64,000 bases of DNA from Cloeon dipterum (GCF_949628265.1 NC_088789.1:34465883-34529882); one strand, 5' to 3'. Shown: positions 23,901-34,495, counted from the stretch's first letter. Program-made: numbers and translations. Notes: generated by a model from the letters alone, not told the origin.

Positions 23901-26410
23901 TCATATTTTTTGGCGGGAAAAAGTTCTTCGCCACGCTGGACTTTTTGGTCGGGTTAAATATCCATTTTATCAAATTCGACCCTCAAGAATTGATTGGTGG
24001 GCTCAGAAACTTGGTCAAATAAATCGAATCACCTGTTTCGTCTTCTGGTAAAACCGTAACAACCGCTTTCAAGACAGCCGGATCCAAACGAATATTAACC
24101 ATCTGCTGTTTTTTCGGTTTTTTCTGGTCCGAATTTTCATCACCTGTTCATATATAAAAAAGAAGAAAATTAAGTTAAACTGTCATTTGTTTTGGTGTAC
24201 CGTTGATTTCTGCTCGGCTTGCAAACAAGTCTAGAAAAATTGTTTCCGCGGGTGCACTTTTGATTTCGAGGAAACTATCAATGAAGTTTCTGATGACCAA
24301 TTTCTCCCCGGACAGTTCTTTAACAGTTAAGTTGTCTTCAGAAAAAGTTTCAAAGGTGTCTAGCGAGTCTAAATGATTTGTGTCCTCGCTGTTGACGGTG
24401 TTTTGTAAGATCTCCTCGGAAAACTGGTTAACGATCGTTTGATTTGAGGTTTCTTCCGGTGGATGGCCAATTAATGCGCCCTCTGGAAAAGTCAAAATTG
24501 TAACAAATTTCCTGGATCTGCGTTTAAATATATATACCTTCAGGAATATTTCCATCAGGTGGATTTTCTTCCTCCTCAGCGTCTGCCAAGTCCAAATATA
24601 CATTTTCCACATTTCGTCCGCTATTCATTTCGAGGAAATTGCCTATGGAGTCTCTGAGGATGGCCAGTTCGGTCGGCTCTTGTCGTTGCTGCTCTTTCTC
24701 GGCATAAGACATAATTTCTGCCATATTCGAAAATAATATAATAATTCTTTTGAAACATGAAATAAATCCATTACGTACTGTCAACCATTTCTGCAGGAAG
24801 ATTACATGGTTCGTCTTGCTCTGCCGAATCAGTTTTTTGGTCTGAAATTTGTGCAGCTGTCAGGTTGCATTCGCACCAACACTAATTAAACAGTTTTTAA
24901 ATTTACCGTCAGAAGCATCAAGTTGCTCTGCTCCTTCCTCGACTTGAGGCTCTTCCCTTTTCCTCTCTCTACTTTCATTCCTATTCAAATTTGGTTTCTT
25001 GTCATCAGACAATGTTTCTGCTACATTCGAAAATAAAAGATTAATTATTATAATTTGAAATAAATTGACTTACGTACTGTCAAAAACATTTGCTGGATAA
25101 TTAAATTTTTCTAATAATATATTACTCATTTTCTTAATTGTATCGCATACGTCCAATTCATTGAAGACAAATAATTGGTCTGAAATTTGTGTTAGTTAAA
25201 TAGTTGTTAAATTTCAAATAAAAGAATGATTACGTACTGTCCTTGACATTTGCTGGACGATTAAGTGTTTCAAGAAATAATTGGTTTATTTCCTCAATTT
25301 TTTTATCCTTGTCAGTTTTTTTGGAGGCAGTTGATTGGTCTGAAATTTGTGCTAAGTTAATAGTGTTTAAATTTCAAATAAAAGAATGATTACGTACTGT
25401 CCTTGACATTTGCTGGACGATTAAGTGTTTCAAGAAATAATTGGTTTATTTCCTCAATTTTTTTATCCTTGTCAGTTTTTTTGGAGGCAGTTGATTGGTC
25501 TGAAATTTGTGCTAAGTTAATAGTGTTTAAATTTCAAATAAAAGAATGATTACGTACTGTCCATGACATTTGCTGGAACCTCAAGGGAATCAACTATTTC
25601 ACGCATTTCTTTAAGAAGTGCCTTATCTGCATCAGTTTCTTCACCCAACATTTCCATCATGTAAGGTGCCATTTCTAACACATTCGAAATATTAAATCTT
25701 TTAATTACAATTAAAATATTTGATTACGTACGATCACGAACATTTTCTGGAAGAGAAAAAGATGAATTTAAGTCTTCCGAGCTGTTGTCACAGGGTGCGA
25801 CAGGATTGTCCAGAATTTCCTCTGTGAGACGGAAAATTGGTTAAAGGTGTTCGAAGCCACCAACTGATGGCGCCACTATATACTTTTATTTTAAGGCATT
25901 TCCGCTGCGACTTCAGACTCAGTCCTGCCACTGTGCATTTCTTTTGACATGCAGAAACCCAAAATCGGTCCAGCCAATCGCCCGAGAATCGTGAAGAACT
26001 AATTTTTTAAAATTTATAACATTTTCAAACGTTTCTATGATGAATGACAGAACTGATTTTGGTTTTCAGCATGTCAAAAGGAAGCAAATTAAAAGTGAAG
26101 AATGCACAGTAGAAAGATTGAGTTCGAAATCACAGCGGAAAGCATTAAAATTAAATTATTTACGAAATTGTACGGTAGCGCCATCTGTTGGCTTTTCTAT
26201 GAGTTGCTTACCTCGCTGTTTTTCCCTTGCCCTGTCTTCGTCCGGGGATTGCTCCTCAGTCTCATTTAATTCGATCCTTTCATCTTCATCACACAGGTCT
26301 AAATAAACTGTCTCCACGTTTTGTCCACTCTTGATTTCGAGGAAAGAATCGAAGAGGGATTTAATATGAAACAATCGCTCGTCTCGATTTTTCCTCATAT
26401 CTTCGTCCAT
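14289..26410 (-). CDS. Copy A: giant Pro/Glu/Val/Lys-rich repeat protein of unknown function, 44 exons
   Basis: I do not recognise this gene. Forty-four exons (listed in the three block entries below) join into one frame of 7,077 nt, or 2,358 aa. The start is the ATG at 26,410-26,408 and the stop is TAG at 14,291-14,289. Junctions 1-41 are all phase 1. I see no signal peptide or long membrane segment. The protein is hydrophilic and probably largely disordered: an acidic N-terminal third with a recurring FLEIKSGxNVETVYLDL motif, a Lys-rich stretch (runs of K near residues 600-640 and 790), about 19 Pro/Glu/Val/Lys-rich repeats (979-2164) and a compact C-terminal region (2196-2358). A TTTTTAG acceptor-like site lies just before the ATG, so a 5' UTR exon is likely. 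It is a tandem paralog of copy B. An elastic or scaffold role is only a guess. Exons are hand-predicted, without transcript support. Confidence 0.78.
15001..19652 (-). repeat. Copy A exons 21-40: Pro/Glu/Val/Lys-rich exon array
   Basis: Exons are 19431-19652, 19152-19373, 18957-19094, 18681-18902, 18579-18629, 18301-18525, 18033-18248, 17775-17981, 17502-17723, 17312-17449, 17036-17257, 16934-16984, 16656-16880, 16388-16603, 16130-16336, 15857-16078, 15584-15805, 15394-15531, 15146-15337 and 15001-15093. Lengths are 222, 222, 138, 222, 51, 225, 216, 207, 222, 138, 222, 51, 225, 216, 207, 222, 222, 138, 192 and 93 nt, all multiples of three and all phase 1-1. A typical unit reads PIPEKIKSVEKPPPVQ, PESVVKSVQPAPIVEK, VVKPAIQGPSAQGE, APVEQKKDKNDS, then ENIPRKG. 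Introns are about 50-75 nt. Acceptors are mostly NAGNAG. Donors are GTAAGA or GTTTGA. Confidence 0.85.
15394..19094 (-). repeat. Higher-order duplication inside the exon array (1,918/1,645-bp units)
   Basis: Unit 1 (15,394-17,311) and unit 2 (17,312-18,956) carry the same exon order, and a third begins at 18,957. Corresponding exons at 16,130-17,257 and 17,775-18,902 are offset by exactly 1,645 bp, and 15,394/17,312 by 1,918 bp. The 273-bp difference is one exon plus intron: exon 15857-16078 duplicates 15584-15805 at an offset of exactly 273 bp. Differences between units are few, so the last rounds look recent. Confidence 0.88.
20306..20557 (+). mobile_element. Fold-back MITE, family 2 copy b, in a copy A intron
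   Basis: About 250 bp between CCAATGGATTCCTAAGGG and CCCTCAGGTATC. It contains TGACGTCA, GAAGCATGGCTGTGACGTCA and TTTGGCGCGC segments. It sits in the intron between exons 17 and 18. Copy B has the related element in the same intron, so the insertion predates the gene duplication. Confidence 0.8.
21455..23251. mobile_element. Nonautonomous DNA transposon (1.8 kb) in copy A intron 13
   Basis: The ends are inverted repeats beginning CCCGCACAGAAAA and continuing with a shared TAT-TTCCAAA segment. Both subterminal zones (about 21,475-21,800 and 22,890-23,230) are dense in short words such as AACCCTGG, AATATTCCTGGAATA and GGTTAA. A GC-richer core spans about 22,100-22,550. The equivalent intron of copy B (32,588-32,639) is only 52 nt and lacks it, so it inserted after the gene duplication. 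Target-site duplication is unclear (at most a few T/A bases). I cannot assign a superfamily. Confidence 0.8.
21949..22225 (-). other. Short open frame in transposon core, not recognised
   Basis: An open frame of about 90 codons between stops (the first ATG gives 68 aa) lies inside the transposon. It ends in LQELASCVARRKL and contains no transposase motif that I recognise. It may be a remnant or captured fragment rather than a gene. Confidence 0.25.
23691..24020. mobile_element. Fold-back MITE, family 1 copy c, in copy A intron 11
   Basis: Inverted arms share CCCGCCAAAACAAT, GTGCGAACC and GAGAGCTGG segments. The right end reads GATTGGTGGGCTCAGAAAC. The left arm has lost about 20 nt that contained the CCAATCGATTCC segment. 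Copy B lacks this whole exon-intron stretch. Confidence 0.8.
25211..25530 (-). repeat. Perfect or near-perfect 160-bp tandem repeat (exon plus intron)
   Basis: Two adjacent 160-bp units each hold one 102-nt exon (25398-25499 and 25238-25339) and its intron. They look identical apart from one or two intron bases. Copy B has a single counterpart. This is a very recent exon duplication, or an assembly artefact. Confidence 0.85.
25855..26193. mobile_element. Fold-back element with CTCF-like ends, copy A intron 1
   Basis: The ends are inverted: GCCACCAACTGATGGCGCCA at the left and the complement of AGCCAACAGATGGCGCTAC at the right. The arms stay related inward, sharing CTTTTGACATGC and CACAGT/ACTGTG segments. 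About 340 bp, noncoding. The same element lies in intron 1 of copy B. Confidence 0.75.
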
Positions 26411-26776
26411 CCTGATTTATCTAAAAATAACAGAAGAAATAATAACCATCTGGCAAGCAGGAACGGAGAAATATTCGAAAAACTCGAGTACCATCCAACA
26501 TGCCCTGAATTTTTAGAATTTCTAAATTCTTCGCTGATGAACAAAACTTCTAGAAATAATTCAAAAACACCCATTTACGGCTTTTTAATTAGTTTACCAG
26601 GCGGGACCATGTAATGAATAACAAGAAAATAATAATGATTATATTCTTACTTTGCGGAAGAGAAAGAAAACGGAGCTGCGCCTGCCGTTTTTGCCTTTGT
26701 CTCGCTCGATTTGATTTTTTTTTCTCTGCTGCTGCTGCCAGGGGCAATGCCGTGCGGTGGAGGGAGGCATAAGTCA

Positions 26777-26790
26777 CCCCCTTTTATCAA
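26777..26790 (-). promoter_or_regulatory. Candidate TATA-like core promoter of copy A
   Basis: On the minus strand TTGATAAAAGGGGG lies about 370 nt upstream of the start codon and is conserved in copy B. The 26,411-26,840 flank is duplicated at 34,496-34,910. A 5' UTR exon ending before the TTTTTAG acceptor next to the ATG would fit. No transcript start evidence is available. Confidence 0.4.
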
Positions 26791-26869
26791 TATTTTTAAA
26801 TTCAATCGCGGGAAAATATTATCAATTTTTTCAGAATGTGAAAATCGGTCGCAGGAGTTTAAAAATTAT

Positions 26870-27205
26870 TCAAAATTATGCTGATTGGCTATATTCTAGC
26901 CCCCACTCCTTCAGAGCTAATTAGAAAGTGGCGCTGGCATCGTAACTCCGGCCTTTGGAGGGGGCAAAGTGAGCTTTTTGAGTGATTTTATAATTTAATC
27001 TATATTTTTCACGTCCCTGCGGCTTTATTTCGGCAGCCCTCTGCTATCCAGCAACAAAACACTCTCCTCTTACATTTTTCTAGCGCGCAGCAGGTGATTT
27101 TTCTTTGCTGCCCGCGCGTGCATCAGCATCAGCAGGCCCGAAATATAAGTTGCGTCACGATTCCGGTTCACTTTTAACGCGAAATAAAACAAAATTGATC
27201 ATTGC
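26870..27205 (-). repeat. Duplicated 3' flank of paralog B
   Basis: Matches 13,848-14,240 in the same relation to its gene. It lies between the promoter of copy A and the stop of copy B, and so marks the duplication junction. Confidence 0.8.
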
Positions 27206-27253
27206 TGCGATAGATGGTATATTAAAATAATAAATCAACTGTATAATTAAATC

Positions 27254-28074
27254 CTATTGTGTAAAATATGCGCATTTCTTGTATTGCTTAATTGTAAACC
27301 ACGTGTAAACACGATTTTTGAAGGCTTCCCACGACATCTCATCGCCGTTACGGTGGGTCTTGAGAATACCTGTAAAATAATTTTATTTTGAATAAAAAAT
27401 TGTCAACAGGCTAAAAAGGTGCGCACCCCAAAGACCCATCTCGATGACGGGACACATGTCTGGCAGGAAATTCAAAACTCCTTTTCTAAAATAAATCGTT
27501 ATCTGCAGTTCTGGAGCAAAAAGGGCTTCCAAAAGTGCATCGACGGCTGCCTGCCAGCTGTGAGTTGCATTCATCACACATTCCAAGTACGAAACCTAAA
27601 TATTATTTGTTTTAAATGACTTTACACGAATAATTGAATTATTTTAAATACCATTTCCCTATAATGTTCGCTGCCCCCAAAATAAAAAAGCATTGCGACT
27701 GTTTCGAGGGCCTCTGGCGTGGACACGGGCAGACGGTTTGGCTTTTTAATGACTGAGAATAACTCACCACCCACCCTTTGGTCAGTAATCGATTTTTCCA
27801 GTCGGGTTAACCGATCTGAAATGTGGAATTAAATTTTTTGATAACTAATTTAATGGATTTACCTTGTAAGGTCCATTCGAGCCTTTCCTGACCTCTCCCC
27901 AAAGCACGCAAAGCAGTCCAAACTGAATTAAAAATTGATTTATTCGATTCAATTAAATAATTGCGATGAGCTTACCATCGTTTGTTTCCCCATATTGATA
28001 ACTTTCATCACTCGGTCTTGGCGGAAACTCGACTGCAGGTCGTGCTGATTTGTTGTTCCCAAAAGGCGGTACAT
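27254..28074 (-). other. Copy B exons 27-31: C-terminal module
   Basis: Exons are 27976-28074, 27863-27922, 27652-27815, 27427-27595 and 27254-27369. The last four match copy A exons 41-44 in order, length and phase, including the GTGCGC donor after TGGG. Conserved positions include SWQAAVDA-LEALF, GLW and THRNGDEM. The final exon runs 8 codons further than in copy A. Conservation across the pair supports this as the folded, constrained part of the protein. Confidence 0.65.
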
Positions 28075-31000
28075 CTGAAGAAATAAAAAATAATATATTT
28101 ATTTCGATTAAAATGTCTTACGTTTTCTTGGAATATTTTCAAAATGGGCACGTTTATATTTATCCTCTTTCTGCTCCTCGGGTGCCCTGGATTCGCCCTG
28201 AGCAGATGATCCTGGAGGTGGTTTTCGGCCTGAATTGACCATTTTGGAATATAGCTCTGCTGCAGAAATATTTTTTTAAAAAATATTTATTTAGATTTAA
28301 AAATTTCAAACCTTTTCTTGGAATATTTTCCGAATTGACAGAATTATTTTTATTCTTTTTCTGCTCCTTGGGTACCCTGAATTCGCCCTGAGCAGACTGA
28401 CCTTGGAACGCAGGTTTTAAATATCTGTTTTCAAAAATCGGAGCTGGTTGAACACTTGTCACGACTGATTCAGGTGGCACCTGGACTGGAGGAGCTTTTT
28501 CCACCGATTTTATTCTCTCGGGAATTGGCACTTCTGAAGAATTTTATATTAAAATAAATTTTTAAATCGATTTAAAAAAAATCAAACCTTTTCTTGGATT
28601 ATTTTCCAAAATGACAGTGTCATTTTTATCCTCTTTCTTCTCCGCGGGTGCCTTGAATTTGCCCTGAGCAGACGGACCTTCGATTGCAGGATTTAGATCT
28701 CTCTTTAAAATTACAATCGGAGCTGGTTGAACACTTTTCACGACTGGTTCAGGCGGCAATTGGGTTGGAGGAAGTTTTTCTACCGATTTGGTTTTCTCGA
28801 GAATTTGCACTGCTGAATATATAAAAAAAATTAATATTTATTTCGATCAAAATGTCTTACTTTTTCTAGGAATATTTTCCAAATCGACAGAGTCATTTCT
28901 ATCCGTTTTCTGCTCCACGGGTGCCCTGAATACGTCCTGAGCAGACGGACCTTGGATCGCAGGTTTTACGACTGTCTTTTCAACAGTTGGATCTGGTTGA
29001 ACACTTGTCACGACTAATTCAGGTGGCAACTGGACCGGAGGAGGTTTTTCTACAGATTTTATTTTCTCGGAAATTGGCACTTCTGCAGAATTTTATTTTA
29101 GAATAATTATTTATTTAGATTTAAAAATGTCAAACCTTTTCTTGGAATATTTTCCAATATGACAGTGTCATTTTTATCCTTTTTCTTCTCCTCCATCTTC
29201 GCCTTAAATTCGCCCTGAGTAGGTTTTACGACTTTCTTCTCAATTACAATCGGATCTGGTTGAACAATTTTCACGACTGATTCAGGTGGCACCTGGACTG
29301 GAGGAGCTTTTTCCTCCGATTTTATTTTCTCGGGAATTGGCACTTCTACAGAATTTTATTTTAGAATAAATGTTTAATTCTATTTAAAAATATCAAACCT
29401 TTTCCTTGGATGATTCTAATTTTGTCAGTGTCATTTTTTTCCGTTTTCTGCTCCACGGGTGCCCTGAATTCGTCCTGAGCAGACGGACCTTGGATCGCAG
29501 GTTTTACGAGTCTCTTTTCAACAATCGGAGCTGGTTGAACACTTGTCACGACTGATTCAGGTAGAAACTGGACTGGAGGAGGTTTTTCTACAGATTGTAT
29601 TCTCTCGGAAATTGGCATTTCTGCAGAATTTTATTTTAGAATAAATGTTTAATTCGATTTAAAAATATCAAACCTTTTCTTGGAATATTTTCCAAAATGA
29701 CAGTGTCATTTTTATCCTCTTTCTTCTCCGCGGGTGCCTTGAATTCGCCCTGAGCAGACGGACCTTCGATTGCAGGATTTAAAACTCGCTTCAAAATTAC
29801 CATCGGAGCTGGACGAGCACTTTCCACGACTGATTCAGGCGGCAACTGGGCTGGAAAAGATTTTTCTACCGGTTTGGTTTTCTCGGGAATTGGCACTGCT
29901 GCAGAAATAAATAGAAATAAACGTATTCATTTCGATTAAAACTTTCAAACCTTTTCTTGGAAATTTTTCTACTGATTTGATTTTCTCGGAAAAAAGCTCT
30001 GCTGCAGAAACATTTTAAAATAAATATTTATTTAGATTTAAAAATGTCAAACCTTTTCTTGGAATATTTTCCAAATTGACAGAATCATTTTTATCCTTTT
30101 TCTGCTCCACGGGTGCCTTGAATTCGCCCTGAGCAGATGGACCTTTGATCGCAGGTTTTAAAACTCTCTTTTCAACAATCGGAGCTGGTTGAACACTTTT
30201 CACGACTGGTAGTGGTGGAAAGTGGACTGGGTCTAGAAATCTTACTGTTTTTTTCTTCTCGGGAATTGGCACTGTTGCAGAAATAAACAAAAATAAATTT
30301 ATTTATTTCGGTTAAAATGTCTTACCTTTTCTTGGGATATCTTCCCATTTGACAGCATCCTTTTTCTGCTCCACGGGTGCCCTGGATTCACCCTGAGCAG
30401 ACGGACCTTCGACAGTCGGATCTGGTTGAACACTTGTCACGACTGATTCAGGTGGAAACTGGACCGGAGGAGGTTTTTCTACCGATTTTATTTTCTCGGG
30501 AATTGGTACTTCTGAAGAATTTTATATTAAAATAAATTTTTAAATCGATTTAAAAATATCAAACCTTTTCTTGGAATATTTTCCAAAATGACGGTGTCAT
30601 TTTTATCCTCTTTCTTCTCCGCGGGTGCCCTGAATTCGTCCTGAGCAGACGGACCTTCGATTGCAGGTTTTACGACTGTCTTTTCAACAATCGGATCTGG
30701 TTGAACACTTGTCACGACTGATTCAGGTGGAAACTGGACTGGAGGAGCTTTTTCTACCGATCTGATTTTCTCGGGAGTTGGCACTTCTGCAGAATTATTT
30801 AAAAATAAATTTTAATTTAGATTAAAAGTTTCAAACCTTTTCTTGGAATATTTTCCAAATTGGCAGAATCATTTTTTTCCTTTTTCTGCTCCTCGGAAGC
30901 GGAAGGCTCTTCGATTGGTTTCAAGACAACAATTGGATCTGGTTGATCACTTTGCACGGCTGATTTTTCTTCCACCACGTTCATCGGTAAATTAACGATG

Positions 31001-34000
31001 GATACTATAAATTATTTTCAAATCTTTATAGTTTTCATTTATATAAATTCCGCTTACTCTCTGATTTAGAATGGGTTTTCTTTTTCATCGGTTTGTTCTT
31101 TTTCGAATTGGTGACATCTGCCAGTGTTTGTACTTTCATTTTCGGTTCTTCCTTTTTGTACTTCGGATTTTTCTCTAGGTCTGTTTAAATTAGGCTTTAA
31201 TATAGTAATTCTTTTAATGAAATATATTATAATTACCAAGGAATCGTCTGACTTCTGGGACATAAGGCAAGCTGACAGGCGCTAGACATTCCCACTCATC
31301 GGTTTCTTTTTCTTTTTGGTTCAGAGGAAAGTGGGAAACTTTCTCCAATCCTTTTTCAAAGTCGAATTTGTAGAAATGATCCGTTATGTCAATCGCGTGT
31401 CCTTGCTCTTCCAAGACATTATCTGAAAAATCGTCAAAAAACATTTTTTATATTCCAATCGATTCCTGAGGGTCGAAATAGGTGGGGTTAATCATTTTTC
31501 TAATCGAAAAAATGTTCTGTGACGCGCAAAGCAAATCGCACGCTGCTTTGGCGCGCGAAACGTTTGAATCTGTTAGTGCGCATGACGTCACAGCTCCCTC
31601 AAACACGAAGCATGGCTGTGACGTCAGAGGGGTGCCAAATCAAATCGCACGTCACAAAAAGTGTTTCGACCTTCAGGAATCAATGTGGTCTTGAATTTGG
31701 ACTTACCCTCCTTACCCAAGCCTGGCAAACCTTTTTCTTTGAGCAAATTTTCCTTGTTTCTTTCAACTTCTGCTTGTGGAATCTGTTCTTTCTCTTTCTT
31801 ATTCTTCTTTTTCCCTTTCTTCGTTTGCGCTTCATCAGGAACTTTCTCCACAGCTACCGGAACAACTTTCTGTTCAGCTTCACCTAATTAAATTAAAATA
31901 AAACACACGTTTTGAAGTAAACGAATCAGATGATATACTTTGAACGTCTGGCAACTTTTCTGCAGGTGGTTGGTTGTCCTGTTCGTTTGAGCCCACCGCC
32001 GCCCCGTTGAGCATTTTTAATAATATTTCAGCAACCTCCACCACAGTTGGATCTTCTTTAGGTTTTTCCTGTTCTTCTACTGCTGCTGCTGGTGCTGAAT
32101 TTGAGTTGTTTTATAATATAATATATTTAAATTATGTATAAACCTTTATTCATGTCATCCTCGAGAGCCATATTTTGTTCTTGCGGGTTGTCCAATAACT
32201 CAATCGGAGGAGAAACATCTTGTTTTTCTTCTATAATTATTGTTGTTTCTTTAGCCTCTTTCTCTGAAACCTCCACCTGCGCTTCCTCCAATATTATCTT
32301 TTCCTCAGATATGTTCTGAGGATCCTCCGGGACGGGCACGATTTTCTTCGTAACCTGCAGCTCTCCACTTTCCATCAGAGTTTTCACAACATTAGGTACA
32401 GCGGCATCTATAAAAAATCATTCAAAATTCGTTTTATACGGAAAAGTAATTAAACAACCTCCAATTTCTTCCTGTAAAACCTCAAGGGACACTTCTTCCT
32501 CCTCCACTCTTTTCTTCTTCTTCTTTTTCTTCTTCCCTTTCTTCGATTTTCCTTCCTGAACGTCTGGAGGAGTTTGTTTTTCCTCAGCTGCTTTATGTGT
32601 ATATTTATTGTTCCTTTTAAAACAAAGAAATTTTCTTACCAACGTATTGCATGGTTCCGGGACGAAGACGCAATTTTATCGGCTCTGGATCATCCCAGTC
32701 TTCGTCGGGATCAGGCTCTCGTAACTTGTTGTGGATTAGACTTTCGAACAAATCTTCTGGACGTTCCTCAGCAGGAGCAGGAGTTGCAAAACCGTCCTCG
32801 GTTTGTTCAACAATATTTCTATTGTCATTTTGTATGTTCTCCTCGGAAGGTTGGTCAGCGAGCGTCTGATTTGAAAAGCCAAATAATGCGTCCTCTGGAA
32901 AAATCAAAATTGCAATAATTATAAATTTCCTGGGTCTGCGATTGCCAATATACCATCAAAAACATTTCCGTTAGGTGGATTTTCTTCTTCCTTAGCATCT
33001 GTCAAGTCCAAATAAACAGTTTCAACATTTTCTCTGCTCATTCCGTGGAAATTGTCCATGAAGTCTCTGAAGATGGCCCGTTCGTACGGCTCTTCTTGTT
33101 GCTGCTCTTCCCCGGCATAAGACAAAATTTCTGCCACATTCGAAAATAACATATTAATTATTCTAATATGAAATAAATCCATTACGTACTGTCAACAATT
33201 TCTGGTGGAAGATTACATGATTCATCTTCCTCTGTATCAGTTTTTTGGTCTGAAATTATTTGTGCAGCGGTTAGGTTGCATTCGTAATAACACTAATTAA
33301 ATAGTTTTTAAATTTACCGACAGAAGCATCAAAATCCTCGAAGTGAGGAAAATACAGCTCTTGCGTTCTCCACTGTCTTCTTTTTTTATTTCTATTCAAC
33401 TGTGACCTCTTGCTGACATATGATAATGTTTCTGCCCCATTCGAAAAGATAATATTAATTATTTTAATTTGAAATAAATTGATTTACGTACTGTCCACAA
33501 CATTTGCTGGACGATTAAGTGTTTCAAGAAATAATTGATTTATTTCCTCAATTTTTTCATCCTTGTCAGTTTCTTCGGAGACAAATGATTGGTCTGAAAT
33601 TTGTGTAAGTTAAATAGTTGTTAAATTTCAAATAAAAGAATGATTACGTACTGTCCATGACATCTGCTGGAACCACAAGGGAATCAACTATTTCAGCCAT
33701 TTCTTTAAGAAGTGCCTTTTCTGCCTCAGTTTCTTCACCCAACATTTCCATCATGTAAGGTGCCATTTCTAACACATTCGAAATATTAAATCTTTTAATT
33801 ACAATTAAAATATTTAAATACGTACGATCACGAACATTTTCTGGAAAAGAAATAGATGAATTTAAGTCTTCCGAGCTGTTGTCACAGGGTGCGACAGGAT
33901 TGTCCAGAATTTCCTCTGTGAGACGGAAAATTGGTTAAAGGTGTTCGAAGCCACCAACTGATGGCGCCACTATATACTTTTATTTTAAGGCATTTCCGCT

Positions 34001-34495
34001 GTGACTTCAGACTCAGTCCTGCCACTGTGCATTTCTTTTGACATGCAGAAACCCACAATCGGTTCAGCCAATCGCCCGAGAATCGTGAAGAACTAATTTT
34101 TTAAAATTTATAACATTTTCAAACGTTTCTATGATGAATGACAGAACTGATTTTGGTTTTCAGTGTGTCAAAAGAAAGACAATTAATGCACAGTAGAAAG
34201 ATTGAGTCTGAAATCACAGCGGAAAAGCATTAAAATTAAATTATTTACGAAATTATACGGTGGCGCCATCTGTTGGCTTTTCTATGAGTTGCTTACCTCG
34301 CTGATTTTCCCTTCCTCCGTCTTCGTCCGGGGATTGCTCCTCAGGCTCATTTAATTTGATCCTTTCATCTACATTAGACAGGTGTAAATAAACTGTCTCC
34401 ACGTTTTGTCCACTCTTGATTTCGAGGAAAGAATCGAAGAAGGAATTGATATGAAACAATCGCTCCTCTCGATTTTTCCTTGTAACTTCGTCCAT
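27254..34495 (-). CDS. Copy B: shorter paralog of the repeat protein, 31 exons
   Basis: I do not recognise the function. Thirty-one exons join into 5,067 nt (1,688 aa). The start is the ATG at 34,495-34,493 and the stop is TAG at 27,256-27,254. Exons 1-15 are 34297-34495, 33826-33915, 33652-33768, 33492-33593, 33318-33431, 33190-33249, 32954-33130, 32640-32894, 32459-32587, 32144-32407, 31939-32094, 31707-31883, 31237-31422, 31058-31180 and 30837-31004. Architecture matches copy A: acidic N-terminal part, Lys-rich stretch, an array of 11 Pro/Glu/Val/Lys-rich exons, and the same C-terminal module. All junctions are phase 1 until the last three exons. Exon 8 looks like a fusion of pieces of copy A exons 10, 12 and 13. 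It appears intact, with no stop or frameshift. Confidence 0.78.
28122..30786 (-). repeat. Copy B exons 16-26: Pro/Glu/Val/Lys-rich exon array
   Basis: Exons are 30565-30786, 30326-30511, 30053-30271, 29951-30001, 29674-29898, 29399-29620, 29136-29345, 28861-29082, 28588-28812, 28312-28533 and 28122-28259. Lengths are 222, 186, 219, 51, 225, 222, 210, 222, 225, 222 and 138 nt, all phase 1-1. Units diverge more from one another than in copy A, and no large block duplication is visible. The 51-nt and 138-nt exon types seen in copy A are both present, so they predate the gene duplication. Confidence 0.85.
31455..31685 (+). mobile_element. Fold-back MITE, family 2 copy c, in copy B intron 12
   Basis: Bounded by CCAATCGATTCCTGAGGGT and CTTCAGGAATC. 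It contains GCTTTGGCGCGCGAAACG, CATGACGTCAC and GAAGCATGGCTGTGACGTCA. It occupies the same intron as the copy A element at 20.3 kb. Confidence 0.8.
33950..34278. mobile_element. Fold-back element with CTCF-like ends, copy B intron 1
   Basis: Counterpart of 25,855-26,193. The ends are GCCACCAACTGATGGCGCCA and the complement of AGCCAACAGATGGCGCCA. Present in both paralogs, so it was in place before the duplication. Confidence 0.75.

Larger units (their letters stand above)
19706..26410 (-). other. Copy A exons 1-20: acidic N-terminal half
   Basis: Exons in transcript order are 26212-26410, 25732-25821, 25558-25674, 25398-25499, 25238-25339, 25078-25179, 24907-25017, 24779-24841, 24538-24717, 24201-24482, 24033-24143, 23535-23651, 23276-23482, 21291-21425, 21008-21238, 20815-20958, 20581-20757, 20086-20271, 19924-20034 and 19706-19873. 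Early donors are almost all GTACGT. Many early exons start with Asp-Gln and end with a P-x-x-V/M-x-D signature, which suggests common descent. Exons 1, 9 and 10 each carry an FLE(I/M)xS...VYLDL-like motif. Exons 14 and 17 are Lys-rich. Exon 19 has an AAG acceptor where copy B has CAG, so it may be spliced weakly. Confidence 0.75.
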
